A stretch of DNA of 64,000 nt, from the NCBI GenBank assembly GCA_019009955.1, contig CM032233.1, forward strand, positions 82,202,001-82,266,000. The letters run 5' to 3'. The notes below the pieces were generated by a model. That model saw only the letters and a list, made by a program, of their open reading frames with translations, was not told the DNA's origin and did not search any database. The DNA is from Riptortus pedestris. Taxonomy: Eukaryota; Arthropoda; Insecta; Hemiptera; Alydidae. A program made the translations under genes and the position numbers. The first letter of the stretch is position 1, and every line of letters starts with the position of its first letter. Positions 45,714 to 56,585 of this stretch are shown here, piece after piece.

Positions 45714-45720
45714 TGTGTGA
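44655..45720. mobile_element. Foldback element C, copy 2, with (TA)n borders
   Basis: Inverted arms of about 148 bp (44763-44910 and 45500-45648) enclose ~590 bp of internal tandem repeats. Each arm contains CTGAA.AAGAGAAAATAAA followed by TTCTCGAAAT, a conserved TTTTTTCACCAACATTG block and AAGTACTACT. (TA)n lies outside both ends (44655-44706 and 45651-45672), and (GT)n follows to 45720. The setting resembles an insertion into a TA microsatellite. Confidence 0.8.
45060..45500 (+). repeat. ~94-bp tandem repeat in foldback C loop
   Basis: The unit ATTGTTATGTGNTATTACAA to GTTACAACTGTT recurs with landmark starts near 45118, 45257, 45351 and 45445. The first interval is longer because a part of the unit is itself repeated (TATGAAAGCTATTGTTATG). 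The 62-codon frame here is simply repeat translation. Confidence 0.85.
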
Positions 45721-46052
45721 TGTGACGTTGAGAAAAATTATACTGGTATAGACCTAAAAATAGAATTCGGGCGAAGAAGGAGTAAAAATATGAGAGGTAA
45801 GGTAATGGACACCTTGGTAGAAATTCTTCCTTTAATGAGGAGTATGTTCGGCAGGTTTAACAACCCCTTTCTCGACATCGATACTATTGATATTTGATTC
45901 AAGATAACATCTAGACCCCCGTCCTTCCTTTCCTTCCCTTTGGTATATTAGTATAGAAGATGTTCCAATTAAATTCTAAGAATATGTGTTAATGCTCACT
46001 CCACAAAGTCTCACTCACTAGCTACTCACTAAGAAGAATCAAGTCTACGAAC

Positions 46053-46853
46053 TAAAAGTCCGTCACGCAGGGGGTGCGAAAACTAAGAAGATTTCCCTCG
46101 TGAAGTTATACAGTAGATAAATCTACATATTGGTAACACTAAACACGACCGTGAATATCAAGTGAATAAATACAAACGGTATTGAGAAATATTTCAATCA
46201 ATTTTAACAATCTATTAACGGATACCTCTGACTTGTTAACAAACAGGTCTTCCAACCACTCAAAGCTGAACATTTAGATAGAAATATTCTTCACCGGAAA
46301 GAAAAACAATTACTGAAATATATCTGAATATAAGATATTAATTTTATTGAAAACTATTTATTATATATAGTACTGTTATTTGTAATGAAGCAGAATAATT
46401 TTAATCTCAATCACTCAAATTTTAGTAGGCCATGAACTAAATAAGAAGCTTACACCAGACTCTGCACCAATTCACGAGAGCCGAACAGTTACAGAAACAG
46501 CTGAACTAACTTTCAGCGGAATCGCACTAACAAAACCGAATATAGCCGAATGTGAAAATTGCAAATATCTCGGTTAGTATTCAAGGTAGAGAAGAAATGT
46601 ATATACCAATGTTTATAATACATTTAATTTGCAATAAAATTGTTCATATATTTGTTTTCGATCCGACGTATAGTAACAAAGATATTTCGTATTTTCGAAA
46701 ATCCCCCCTCTTAACCCTCTCCCTTCCGACTAGTCCGATTTCAGCCATTAACGAACATGATTTTTCTTTTTGCATAAAACGATTAAATTGGCAACGATCT
46801 AACATCCAACGACCAAGCCAAGTGGCAACGACCTCTAAAGCGTTAACAGATAA

Positions 46854-46908
<55 letters not shown>

Positions 46909-47490
46909 TATGCATACATTAATGCACATTTAAATTAACATACCAAATTTTGTTTAGTTCGGTTCGGTCTTTTTGCTTAATTTATTTGTTGACTCCCGCT
47001 GTAGGTTTTAGCGTTTATTTCATTTATACTTGGGCATACGATAAAAGTGTATATAACAAAAGATACTTTATATAGAAAAATAAACAACTTTTGTTTTATG
47101 CATTTTAGCCGAAAAACGAATAGGAACCGGAATATGACAATTTTTCATTTCAGGACTCTCTTATAACCACCACCCCTGAACGTTTCAGAGAATATTAGTC
47201 TGGGCTATAGTCTAAGGTGGGTCATTGGTAATATACGTATGAAGTTACATATAATTCGGTTCAGTAGTTTGGGCGTCAAAAGATTACAAACAGACATCAA
47301 AGCCACAAATAGCAGATATCCTGTCTGGATCGTAAAATTTACAGAAAAAATCAGTGTATTGTCAGACGTTACAATTATATATATTTATAATTTTTAACGG
47401 GCGTCATTTTCGCCAACTCATAGATTGATGACCCTTTGAAGAAAGTAAGAAAATAGCGTCATAAGTACAGCCACAGTAACTGATTTCCCA
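46053..47490 (-). mobile_element. HINE copy split by a second Helitron
   Basis: The right end AAAAGTCCGTCACGCAG, long right arm, variant block (GAGAGCCGAACAGTTACAG at ~46486) and module 1 run to (CA)n-(TA)n at 46853-46911. Helitron-like DNA occupies ~46912-47335, and the HINE left arm returns at ~47379-47487 (GGCGTCATTTTCGCC to ACTGATTTCCC). Confidence 0.75.
46912..47335 (-). mobile_element. Helitron copy 2, truncated
   Basis: The reverse complement shows TTTGATGTCTGTTTGTAATC, CTACTGAACCGAAT, GGTGGTGGTTATAAGAGAG and CGTTTTTCGGCTAAAATG, then CAAAAGTTGTTTATTTT. It is collinear with 40250-40520. The CTAG 3' end is not present. It again sits beside the (TA)n core of a HINE. Confidence 0.7.
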
Positions 47491-48149
47491 TAAACCAAAA
47501 TTCCCGAAAAATAGTGTATTTTACCTTGAGGCTCAACTGTTCAAGGTTTAACTCTGTAACTACAGAGCCTTTTCATACTAGGGGTTACTGGATACGGCCT
47601 TTTAACGCCCACTATAAATGTACTCAATATACTTCTAAATGAATTCATGCATTAGTGTTCTGACCCATGACCTGCTTTTAGTCTAAAACTTGTAGTCACA
47701 TTTAAAACGGTGCTACTGCTAATGCATTTGAGATAATTATAGTTATACGTTAGCTGTAAGAGGAGATTGAGGGCTGGAGTTGGAGGCGAAGCAGGTGGAG
47801 CTAGTGGCTAGTGGCTAGTGGCAAGTGGCAAGTGGGAAGTGGGGAGTGGAGGGTCTGTGGTCCAGCATGTGGTCGGCATTAGTATCCAGACAGACAGGGA
47901 ACACCCACCGCCCTCCCTCGTCCGCAATATAGCTACAGCTAGTCGCCACTATCTCCTTCTCGGCCCAACACTCCGCATATAGTATTCACCACTTTTGTGC
48001 GAATATATTCTATTATCTGATACTTAGCTGGCAACTCCTTCCCTTTTCCATCGCTCTTCCAATAGCGTTGAACGTTGGCCGAGGTCTCTTCTATTTTCAC
48101 TAGGCCGGAGATAGAATTGTCCCCATTGATAGATAGCTAACGACGCCCA
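47491..48149. other. Unassigned sequence with a short GGCTAGT array
   Basis: Contains about seven tandem copies of a 7-base (CTAGTGG/CAAGTGG) motif at ~47800-47850. No gene recognised. Confidence 0.5.
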
Positions 48150-48264
48150 TTTTTTAGTAGATTTCCCATAAGGGAAATTAGCTATTGAAGTTGTACTCGT
48201 GACCCCAATTTTCAATGACATATATTTTATGTTATATTACGTAGCCCCTGCGCGACGGACTTTA
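48150..48264 (+). mobile_element. HINE tips only (~115 bp)
   Basis: TTTTTTAGTAGATTTCCC with a good palindrome is joined, through a short TA-rich stretch, to ACGTAGCCCCTGCGCGACGG and a T end. It is an extreme internal deletion. Confidence 0.65.
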
Positions 48265-48556
48265 TATAAGCCATTTATACTTCTGATATCAGGCGATCAA
48301 ATGAACGAATGAGTTCGTAACGCTGCTTAATTTAAATTGATATTACTGATTTATTGAAATGCTCGGTATATGAAATTTTTGAGTAATTATACATTTTACT
48401 CAATGAGGAATTACTCGAATGATACCCAATACCCACTACAAACACAATTGTAAGTCAGGACATCTTTGCCTGAAACAGCGGCTACACTTTAAATTAAGTA
48501 GAAATGACCCACGGAAATAGAAATTTCTATAGTTCTAATTTTTGGTTCAGATTTTC

Positions 48557-49478
48557 TTTTTAGGAGATTTCCCCTAAGAGAAATCAGCTATTGAGGTCGT
48601 ACTCATGACGCGATTTTCGAAAAATTTCTTCAAATGTCCATCGATTCTACCCAGGAGATGGGATCCGTACAAAATTATGTATATATATATGTCTTAATGC
48701 TCTAGTGGTTGCAATTTTTGTTTGATGGTTACCAAAATCGACATTTAATCGTTTTATGTAAAAAGAAAGATCAAGTTCGTTAATGGCTGAAATCGGACCA
48801 GTGGGAGGAGGTGGGTGGTGGGTTTAGAGGGGGAATTTTGATAATTCTATATATCTCCTTTACAATCGAAAAGTGTATAAAATCAATCTTATTGCAAATT
48901 AAATTTACTACGGGGGTTTATAGGGGACGATTTTCAAAAAATCGAAATATCTCCGTTACTATACGTGGGAATTATGTTGAACGAATCATATAGAAAAATA
49001 AATGTACTATAAATATTGTTATATGCTTTTATTCACTATCTTGAATATTAGCCGAACTATTTGCTTTTTTTAGCTTTAGCCTTCAGCAAACCACTACTCA
49101 TACTCATGTCACATAAACAATACTCTGTTATGTAATAGTCAACTTTACTCGTAGTTTAAATACCAAATATTGTTTTCAAGAGACCTTTATTAAACGAGAT
49201 ACATGCAAATATGTTCTGCATTATGGGGGGATTACCCCGTCTTAAGTTTTTGGATTACTAAAATTTGAGTTATTATAAAAATTATTCCGTTTCGTTACAA
49301 AATATAGTACTAGATATAGTACATAGTTTTCAATAAAGTCAATACGTTATATACAGATATATTTCAGCAATTGGTTTTCTTTTTTTACACTGAAATACGG
49401 AATATGAGATCAAGAGTATGTTATACCAGGATATGAGAAATCTGCTTAGTTTAAGCAGTCCCTGCGTAACGGACTTTT
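48557..49478 (+). mobile_element. HINE, complete copy (~920 bp)
   Basis: Left tip TTTTTAGGAGATTTCCCC, a short (TA)n at ~48682 and module 1. A partial tandem repeat of the GGGGG..AAATATCTCCGTTACTATACG block at 48911-48966 follows, then the long right arm, GAGAAATCTGCTTAG, hairpin AAGCAG..CTGCGT and AACGGACTTTTT. Confidence 0.85.
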
Positions 49479-50240
49479 TAATCATCTCTCAGGTTCTTTA
49501 ATTTTTTTTACTGTCTACCAACTGAAGTCTAATGCATGACAACTTTCCAGTTGTTTCACTCCGTGCATACTACAACAATGCTAGTCATAATAAAAGTAAT
49601 TTGTAAATAAAAAGTATCTTCTTCTTTAACTAACTCTTTTCTATCTCATACCTAAAATCATTTCCCTTGCACTGTAGTTAGTTAAGCGTCGATGTAAAAA
49701 ATATAGAGGAATACATTATTTTCTCCCCTTTCATTTTGAAAGGGTTGAAATTGCCATGAGTTAAATAAACGGAGTATTATTTACGGTTGACTGAATTTCA
49801 AACGAACTACGGTGTAATTAGGAAATGACAAAAAGGCGGTATTTAATGTATCAGAGATATTGGAGGGGTTTATGTTGACGGGCCAATGTGTATCTACCGA
49901 AGCTAACAAGCTAATATTTTGTCCCGTGCAGTGTTATGTAATCAGCTGTATTTATACAAGAGTTATGAGACAGCGATTGAGTGTCAGCCTTCTCACTTCA
50001 TTAGTGTCACTGGGACCGACTACAATATGCTGTTTGCTCAACACTTTTCAACAACAATGATTCGGAGAGGTAATTAGAAGTTTAATATATCCCTTATTAC
50101 ACCTAATTCACCGGGTATATTAACCCGATGCTTCCGTATTTTATTAATTAACAGTCGTTGGACGATTAGAAACTTTGAGGGAAATTGTTTATTTTGGAGA
50201 AATGTTTACATATAGGGAGTGAACAAAGGAAATCCACTCC
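49479..50240. other. Unassigned sequence
   Basis: A 66-codon plus-strand frame at 49860-50060 shows no domain. Otherwise featureless. Confidence 0.45.
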
Positions 50241-50246
50241 ACACAC

Positions 50247-50291
<45 letters not shown>

Positions 50292-50303
50292 CACACACAC
50301 ACA

Positions 50304-50384
<81 letters not shown>
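50241..50384 (+). repeat. (CA)n-(TA)n microsatellite, ~140 bp
   Basis: The longest CA tract in the window, with two short interruptions (GC and TC), passing directly into (TA)n at 50357-50384. It is not embedded in a HINE. Confidence 0.95.
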
Positions 50385-50486
50385 TCCAAAAATAAGAATT
50401 AGGAAATCCCGTTAATTGTATTAGATGAAGGAGGTTATTTACAGTTAAATCAAAGTTGAAAAAAAGTGTATTTCGATTCTATGTTT

Positions 50487-50609
50487 TTAGCAGATCTCCC
50501 TTCAGGGAAATTAGCTATTGAGGTCGTACTCATGACGCGATTTTCGAAATTTTTCTTCAAATGTCCATCGATCCTACCTAGGAGATGACGAAAATGAGGT
50601 CCGTTCAAA

Positions 50610-50668
<59 letters not shown>

Positions 50669-51393
50669 CTGTTACCGCTCTAGCAGTCGCAATTATTGTT
50701 TAATTTTTATGTAAAAAGAAAGATCAAGTTCGTTAACGGCTGAAATCGGACGAGAGGGAGGGGGGGTAATAGGGGGAGAATTTTGAAAATTCGAATTTTG
50801 ATAATTCTATAAAAATCTCTTATAGCAAATTAAATGTACTATAAATATTGTTACATTTATTCCCTATCTTGAATATTAACCATGATATTTGTATTTTTCA
50901 GTTTTCAGCCTTTAGCAAACCCCCACTTCTACTCATGTTACATAAAGAATACTCGGTTATGTAATAAACAATATCATTCGAAGCATTAATACCAAATATT
51001 GATTTCAATAGATATTTATTATACGAGATACATGCAGATATGTTCTGGTAACGCCCTTCTTAAATTTTTGGACTTCTTAAATTTGATTGATTGAGATAAA
51101 AAATTAGTCTGGTTCATTATACGTTACAGTACTAGATATAGTAAATAGTTTTCAATCAAATTAATACGTTATATTCAGATATATTACAGTAATTGTTTTT
51201 CTTTTCGGTAAGAAGTTGGCAGACCAGTTTGTTTACATTTCAGATGCTTTCCAAGGGGAGGTTTCTTATTATCGTTTGTATTTATTCACCTAATATTCAT
51301 GGCGGTGTGTTACCGGTATGTAGATTTATCTATTGTTAAACTTCACGCGGGAAATCTGCTTAGTTTACGCAGCCCCTGCGTGACGGACTTTTT
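50487..51393 (+). mobile_element. HINE, full-length reference copy (~907 bp)
   Basis: TTTTTAGCAGATCTCCC opens it. (TA)n is at 50613-50664 and module 1 with a GGGAGGGGGGG run follows. The CCCCCACTTCTACTCATG block, the long right arm, CGCGGGAAATCTGCTTAG and a perfect hairpin ACGCAG-CCC-CTGCGT (51367-51381) then GACGGACTTTTT complete it. It has all parts in order. Confidence 0.9.
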
Positions 51394-51646
51394 GAAACTG
51401 AAGTATTGATTTTTTTGTGAGAGTTATTTAATGAAAAATATGAGAGATTGGAGTCCAGAATGATAAGGAAACGTACGGGGCATGCCTATTTTCAGAAAAT
51501 ATACTAACGTAAACGGATGATTCTGTTGACTAACGAACTTGATCTCACTGAAGGGGATCCTGTGGTTTCATTAAAAGTGGATAAGTTGCTTGGATGTTCT
51601 TGAGTGATTAGGCATACACCGAGCTAATGACATACTCAACGCACAA

Positions 51647-51679
<33 letters not shown>

Positions 51680-52046
51680 CAATACCTACAAATGATTCTT
51701 TTCCTGGATTATATCCCAAAAAACTAAAAATGTTGAGAAGAGATATTTGAGAATATATTTAGCAATATGGTTTTAGTTACTAAATAAAAGCAAACAATAT
51801 AATGCCAATCTCAAATTCAGGTATAGATAAGGTCATAATTCAGACATTACGAAACCTTAATTCGTGTTGATATCACGATTCGTAACTTATTTTGGAAATC
51901 TTACAATTATAAAAACGTTAAAACACTAAATATTATTGTAAGCTGTTTTTATTGAGGAAAATATAATTGTATCAAATTAATGTCTTCTAGTCCTTATCTA
52001 CTAACCATAGTCAAATACGAATCGGCAACTAGAAGTTGGGTGTCAA
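51394..52046. other. Unassigned sequence with a (CA)n tract
   Basis: (CA)n at 51641-51680; the rest is AT-rich without recognisable content. Confidence 0.5.
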
Positions 52047-52172
52047 CATTTTAGCAGATTTCCCTTAAGGGGAATCAGCTATTGAGGTAGTACTCAGTAC
52101 TTGATTTTCGAAAAATTTCTACAAATGTCCATCGATCCTACCCAGGAGGTAACCAAAATGAGGCCCGTTCCA

Positions 52173-52222
<50 letters not shown>

Positions 52223-53299
52223 CTGTTATCTGTGTTTTCAAGCGGCCACAATTTTTCTTTGATTTGATGTTGGTTACCAAAACCGACATTTAAGCGTTTC
52301 ATGCAAACTAAAGATCAATTTCGTTAACGGCTGCAATAGGACCAGTGGATGGAGGGTTAGAGGGGGGGGGATTTCGAAATTTAAAAATATCTCCGTTATT
52401 ATAAGTTGGATTGAAAAACTGTATAAAGCAAATCTTATTGCAAATTAAATATACTGTAAATATTGTTTCCTACATTTGTTCTCTATCTTGTATATTAACC
52501 GAGATATTTGAATTTTTAGTTTTCTTACTTCAGAAATTCCTTACTAATACTCATGTCGCATAAACAATACTCTGTTATATAATAAACTACTTAATTCGAA
52601 GCTTAAATACCAAATATTGTTTTCAAGAGACAAGATTTCTGTTTTCAAATGTGTTCTGTTGATCCCCCCCCTTTCTCATGCTCTTGGGTTACTAAACTTT
52701 GAGTGATTGAGATAAAAACTATTCTGATCCGATATAAATTACTCTGCTGTATGTAGTGAATAGTTTTCAATAAAATTAATATGTTATATTCAGATATATT
52801 TCAGTAATCGCTTTTCTTTCCGGTGAAGAATATTTCTATCTATCTGCTTAGCACTGAGAGGGGGCTCAGGGTGGTCGTGCGCGTTAGGGCGTTGGTCCTA
52901 ATCTCGCGTGGTAGACCTAGAGTGGCGGGTTCGATTCCCGCCCTGGGCAATAGAAATTTATTTAGTGACGGACTCACTAAATAAACTCTTTACTTCCATC
53001 CTGGATAGAAACGGGTGATGACCTGTAGATAACCCGTCCCAATTAGCAATAGTATCATAAAGTGGACGGCAATAATAATAAACATACTAAGCACTGAGAA
53101 GTTTGAAGACCTGTTTGTTTACAATTCTGACGCTTTCCTTTGGGAGGTTATCAATATTGACTGAATTGTTTCTCATTACCGTTTGTATTTGTTCACGGCG
53201 TTGTTTAGTGTTACCAGTATGTAGTGTTACATGTATGTATATTTTAAAACTTGACAAGGGAATCTGCTTATTTTAGGCAGCCCCTGTCTGACGGAGCTT
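52047..53299 (+). mobile_element. HINE, complete copy carrying a SINE
   Basis: Left tip TTTTAGCAGATTTCCC with palindrome, (TA)n at 52178-52218, module 1 (GGATGGAGGG), C-tract at 52664 and the long right arm. The arm is interrupted at 52860 by a SINE and resumes at 53090. The end is GGGAATCTGCTTA with a worn hairpin (AGGCAG..CTGTCT) and GACGGAGCTT. Confidence 0.85.
52861..53089 (+). mobile_element. tRNA-derived SINE with target duplication
   Basis: AGCACTGAGA occurs at 52850-52859 and 53090-53099 as a 10-bp target duplication. The head folds like a tRNA: GCTCAGG can pair with CCTGGGC as an acceptor stem, and GGCGGGTTCGATTCCCGCC gives a perfect T arm with the polymerase III B box. A long variable region suggests a Leu- or Ser-type tRNA ancestor. 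The body has the TTTAGTGA, CATCCTGGATAGAAA and AACCCGTCCCAATTAGC blocks and ends in (AATAAT)n. Related copies are at 379-508, 33631-33684 and 38715-38953. Internal promoter boxes suggest it could have been transcribed by RNA polymerase III. Confidence 0.9.
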
Positions 53300-53612
53300 A
53301 TACATCATCAGTCTTGCACGCCAAACAACTCTAACTATCTGCTATCTGTAATGTGAAACAGATTTCTTGAATTAGGCACATCTTGATCAATTTCTGTGTG
53401 TGCGTGTATGTGAGTATTGCAATAATTGTTTATTGGTCAAAAATTAACAATATAGACAAATTGCTCATGATTCATTTAAATTGATCGTGTTTCACGCGGC
53501 CTGCAAATTTAAAATAGTACATTAATTTAGTTTGGAATTCAATATACGCCCAACATTAACTAGAGATTAATAAACGAAAAAGTACTTTAGCAAACGTTTA
53601 GTGAATTTAGTG

Positions 53613-53665
<53 letters not shown>

Positions 53666-53974
53666 ATACATCAATAATCCCGAAAGGCTAAAAAATATTC
53701 TAGAGTTTGAAGGGAAATCGAGCGGGGCAATTGTCTAGACTGTCTGGGAGGTGTAGTGTCAAGTAAACAAGATCAGGGCTTGTAGCCTTTTTGCACTAAA
53801 TTGCTAACGGCTGGAGAGATGAAAGTATCAAAGTGAAGGCAGTAAACACTTGCTTGCCTGTGAGATTTTATCCACGCTTCTACGAGGTATGTTTTTCGAA
53901 ATAACCAACAGTTGACTCTGTTCTGCAATTAAACTATAGATAGTATATTGCCTTATGTTTACAAACACATAGCC
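53300..53974. other. Unassigned sequence with a (GT)n tract
   Basis: (GT)n then (TA)n at 53614-53665. No gene recognised. Confidence 0.5.
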
Positions 53975-54084
53975 AAGAGTACTGTAATGTATAATGAATC
54001 AGAATAATTTTTATCTCAATATCACTCAAATGTTAATAGTCCATGAACTAAAGTAGTAGGGGGGGGGGTCCAACAGAACGTATT

Positions 54085-54130
<46 letters not shown>

Positions 54131-54655
54131 AAAGAAGGAGCTTACACCAATTTCATGAGAGCCGAACGGTCACGGAAATGGCCGAACTCACTTTCGGCGG
54201 AATCTTATGAACAAAACCGACAAGAACCGAACAGAAACAACAATAGCCGATCTCATTTCGTTCGTTACCCGTACACACATAATAAAAATGCAGATATCTC
54301 TGTTAATATTCCAGCTAGAGAATAAATGTATATAACAATATTTATAGAAAATGTACTTTGCAATAAGATTGGTTTTATACAGTTTTTCGATCCGACGTTT
54401 AGTATCGGAACTATTTCGAATTTTTGGAAATCCCCTCCCACTGGTTCGATTTTAGCCATTGATGAATTTGATCTTTCTTTTTGCATAAAACGAGTAAATA
54501 TCGAGTTTGTTAACGATAAAAAAAAATTGCGACCGCTAGAGCGTTAACAGATACAATTTTGAACAGACCTCATTTTCGTGATCTCCTGAGTAGGATTGAT
54601 GGGCATTTGAAGAAAGTTTTCGAAAATCGCGTCAGGAGTACGACCTCAATTGCTA
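53975..54655 (-). mobile_element. HINE copy with variant right arm
   Basis: It starts within the long right arm, has a G-tract at 54059, a (TA)n tract at 54088-54127 in an unusual place, and the variant block (GAGAGCCGAACGGTCACGG, CGGAATC). Module 1 and GGACCTCATTTTCGTG-type left arm bases follow, ending CCTCAATTGCTAAT without the outer palindrome. Confidence 0.75.
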
Positions 54656-55894
54656 ATAATAATAATTTTTTTTAAATAAAAATTAACCATATAAATATTA
54701 TTAATAAACCATATTAATATTTATATTATAATACGTACCAATGGTATTATAATATAAATATTAATCCCAATAAATTATAATTTAATGTAAATATAGAATA
54801 AATATTTTTTGTTTAATGTCTAAATAAAGGACAAGGATGTATGTTTAAAGGTGAACATTCTGAAATATCAAATTCACATAATTCTTCTCTAAGATTTATG
54901 ACAAATAGTATAATAATAATAAATTATTGTTGTATATAATGAATATTGTGCATATTATTGTTGTTTAATATTCCTCACAATAACAGAACTCTTTGTTTAA
55001 TACTTTATCGTAATATTTAGAGCCTCACAGAGAAAACCTGTCATTGGTATACATGTTGGATTAAAACAATGAAAATAAAGTTAATGATGATTTCTGTTTT
55101 TTATCAAAATTTCCGAAAGTTAACAGTATTAAAAAATTAAACTATATAGTTCCGTAAAACGCACCTCTTCCGAATTTTGTTTATCATAATTCAGTTATTA
55201 GTGTGTTTTTATCATGTGAAACCTAGCACATTAGAGTGGTTTTTAAATGTTGTTATTCTAATGGTTAAAATACTCTTTCGATTTTGAGGAATAATCAATA
55301 TAGGAAGATAAACCATTTAAATGAAAGAGAATACGCTATAATATGCGTATTCTCTTTCATTTTAAAGTTTTTTAAAATAGATAGATAGATTGATTGATTT
55401 TATTGGCTAATATAATACATATTTTAGCCTGAGTCTGGCCCATTTAGTTTTAGTAATCTCACTAATTATATAAGAAATAATATATAAATAAGAACTAGTG
55501 ATATAATATTAACCTACTATATATATATAAAATAATACCCTTTTTTAAAATAAATGTTTTCTTTAAATAAATTTTATCTTAAAATGAAATAAATGATTTA
55601 AAAATTTGATATGAAGTAATTGATTTTAAGGTTTGAGCTGAAACTAACCCATTTAAAGTAAGCTGACAAAACCTTGACGACGACCCCAATGCGGAAGGGT
55701 AGTTTCAACGAGTGTGGGGGACGAGCACTTCGTAATTGTATGTAAACCCTATGTAGTTACATTTAATAAATTTATTATTTTAATATACACTTATAAATGC
55801 TTTAATGTAGCATAGAACTGTCTTTGGGAATTTATAAATTAATGGTATTATTTGTAGAAATGGAATTGCTCCTAAAGAGTGGCATACAGTTTAT
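54656..55894. other. Very AT-rich unassigned sequence
   Basis: Mostly A and T with (ATT)-like runs. A GATAGATAGATTGATTGATT patch at 55380-55400 could be a worn LINE 3' end. It contains the perfect hairpin listed separately. Confidence 0.45.
55319..55362. repeat. Perfect 18-bp hairpin, 8-base loop
   Basis: AAATGAAAGAGAATACGC (55319-55336) and its exact reverse complement (55345-55362) flank TATAATAT. No element boundary was recognised on either side. It could be a decay product of an inverted-repeat transposon or a small structured RNA, and I cannot tell which. Confidence 0.8.
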
Positions 55895-56585
55895 TTCATA
55901 TAGAGAAAGTTGTAGCCTTTAGTTTAGTTCCTTTGCGCAGTAATTCTTCTGATAAATATAAAATAATCTGTATGGATTGCTGTAAAAGTTATATAGGGGA
56001 ATCATCACAATTACTCAAAAGAAGAATCAGACAAAACATGATAAATGTTGATCATAAGGACAATAAAACGTCCCTCGACCACGCAATTAAATACAGCCAA
56101 AAATGATGTGATTTGGAAAATGTAAGTAGAATAGAAAAAGAAAGAAATTTAAGCAATAAGGGGATGAAAGAGAATATGCACATTATAAAAAAATGTGATG
56201 AATAAGAAAACACAAATAAAACATGTGAATTATATATATTTTAATTTATTAGAAACTTAAAAGTGATAGACAATTCTAAATCTCTCATTTACGATTTAGA
56301 CTACACTTCATTAGGGATAATCGATATATTTTTATTTCGATATAAATCAGCTGACTTGACCCGACATACTTTGTAAGCCATTCTCCGATTGGTACGGCTA
56401 GTGGAAGGTCATAGAGAATGATGTAGCCGTTAGTTTAGTTCCTTTGAGTAGTAATTCTCTAGATGAGGCGCCAAATGGATACGAAACTAGTTGAGATGAA
56501 AAGTGATTTGAATACTCATTTGAAGTTTTCATTTTCTGTTAGCCTTCCGTCATAGACTAGTTAAGTAAAGTTAAATAGGTGATAT
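55895..56585 (+). pseudogene. Mini-Penelope: endonuclease between two terminal repeats
   Basis: The GIY-YIG core reads KYKIICMDCCKSYIGESSQL with LKRRIRQN, then DHAIKY (55948-56100). It continues past one in-frame TGA (56104-56106) with DLENVSRIEKERNLS and ENMHIIKK. The C-terminal part and untranslated tail match 33151-33628. The tail block AGAGAATGATGTAGCC..TTAGTTTAGTTCC at 56412-56450 also occurs directly before the coding start (55901-55935), so the endonuclease is framed by direct terminal repeats as in Penelope elements. The reverse transcriptase is missing, so this is an internally deleted, dead copy. Near 56460 CTAGATGAG..GAAACTAG resembles a worn hammerhead-like core. Confidence 0.8.

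Noticed and set aside
50166..50415. Cys-Val and His-Thr repeat frames
   Set aside because: Translations of the (CA)n tract, with no other protein-like sequence.
52861..52950. A functional tRNA gene
   Set aside because: The tRNA-like head continues into a conserved SINE body with a repeat tail and target duplication, and lacks a clean anticodon arm.
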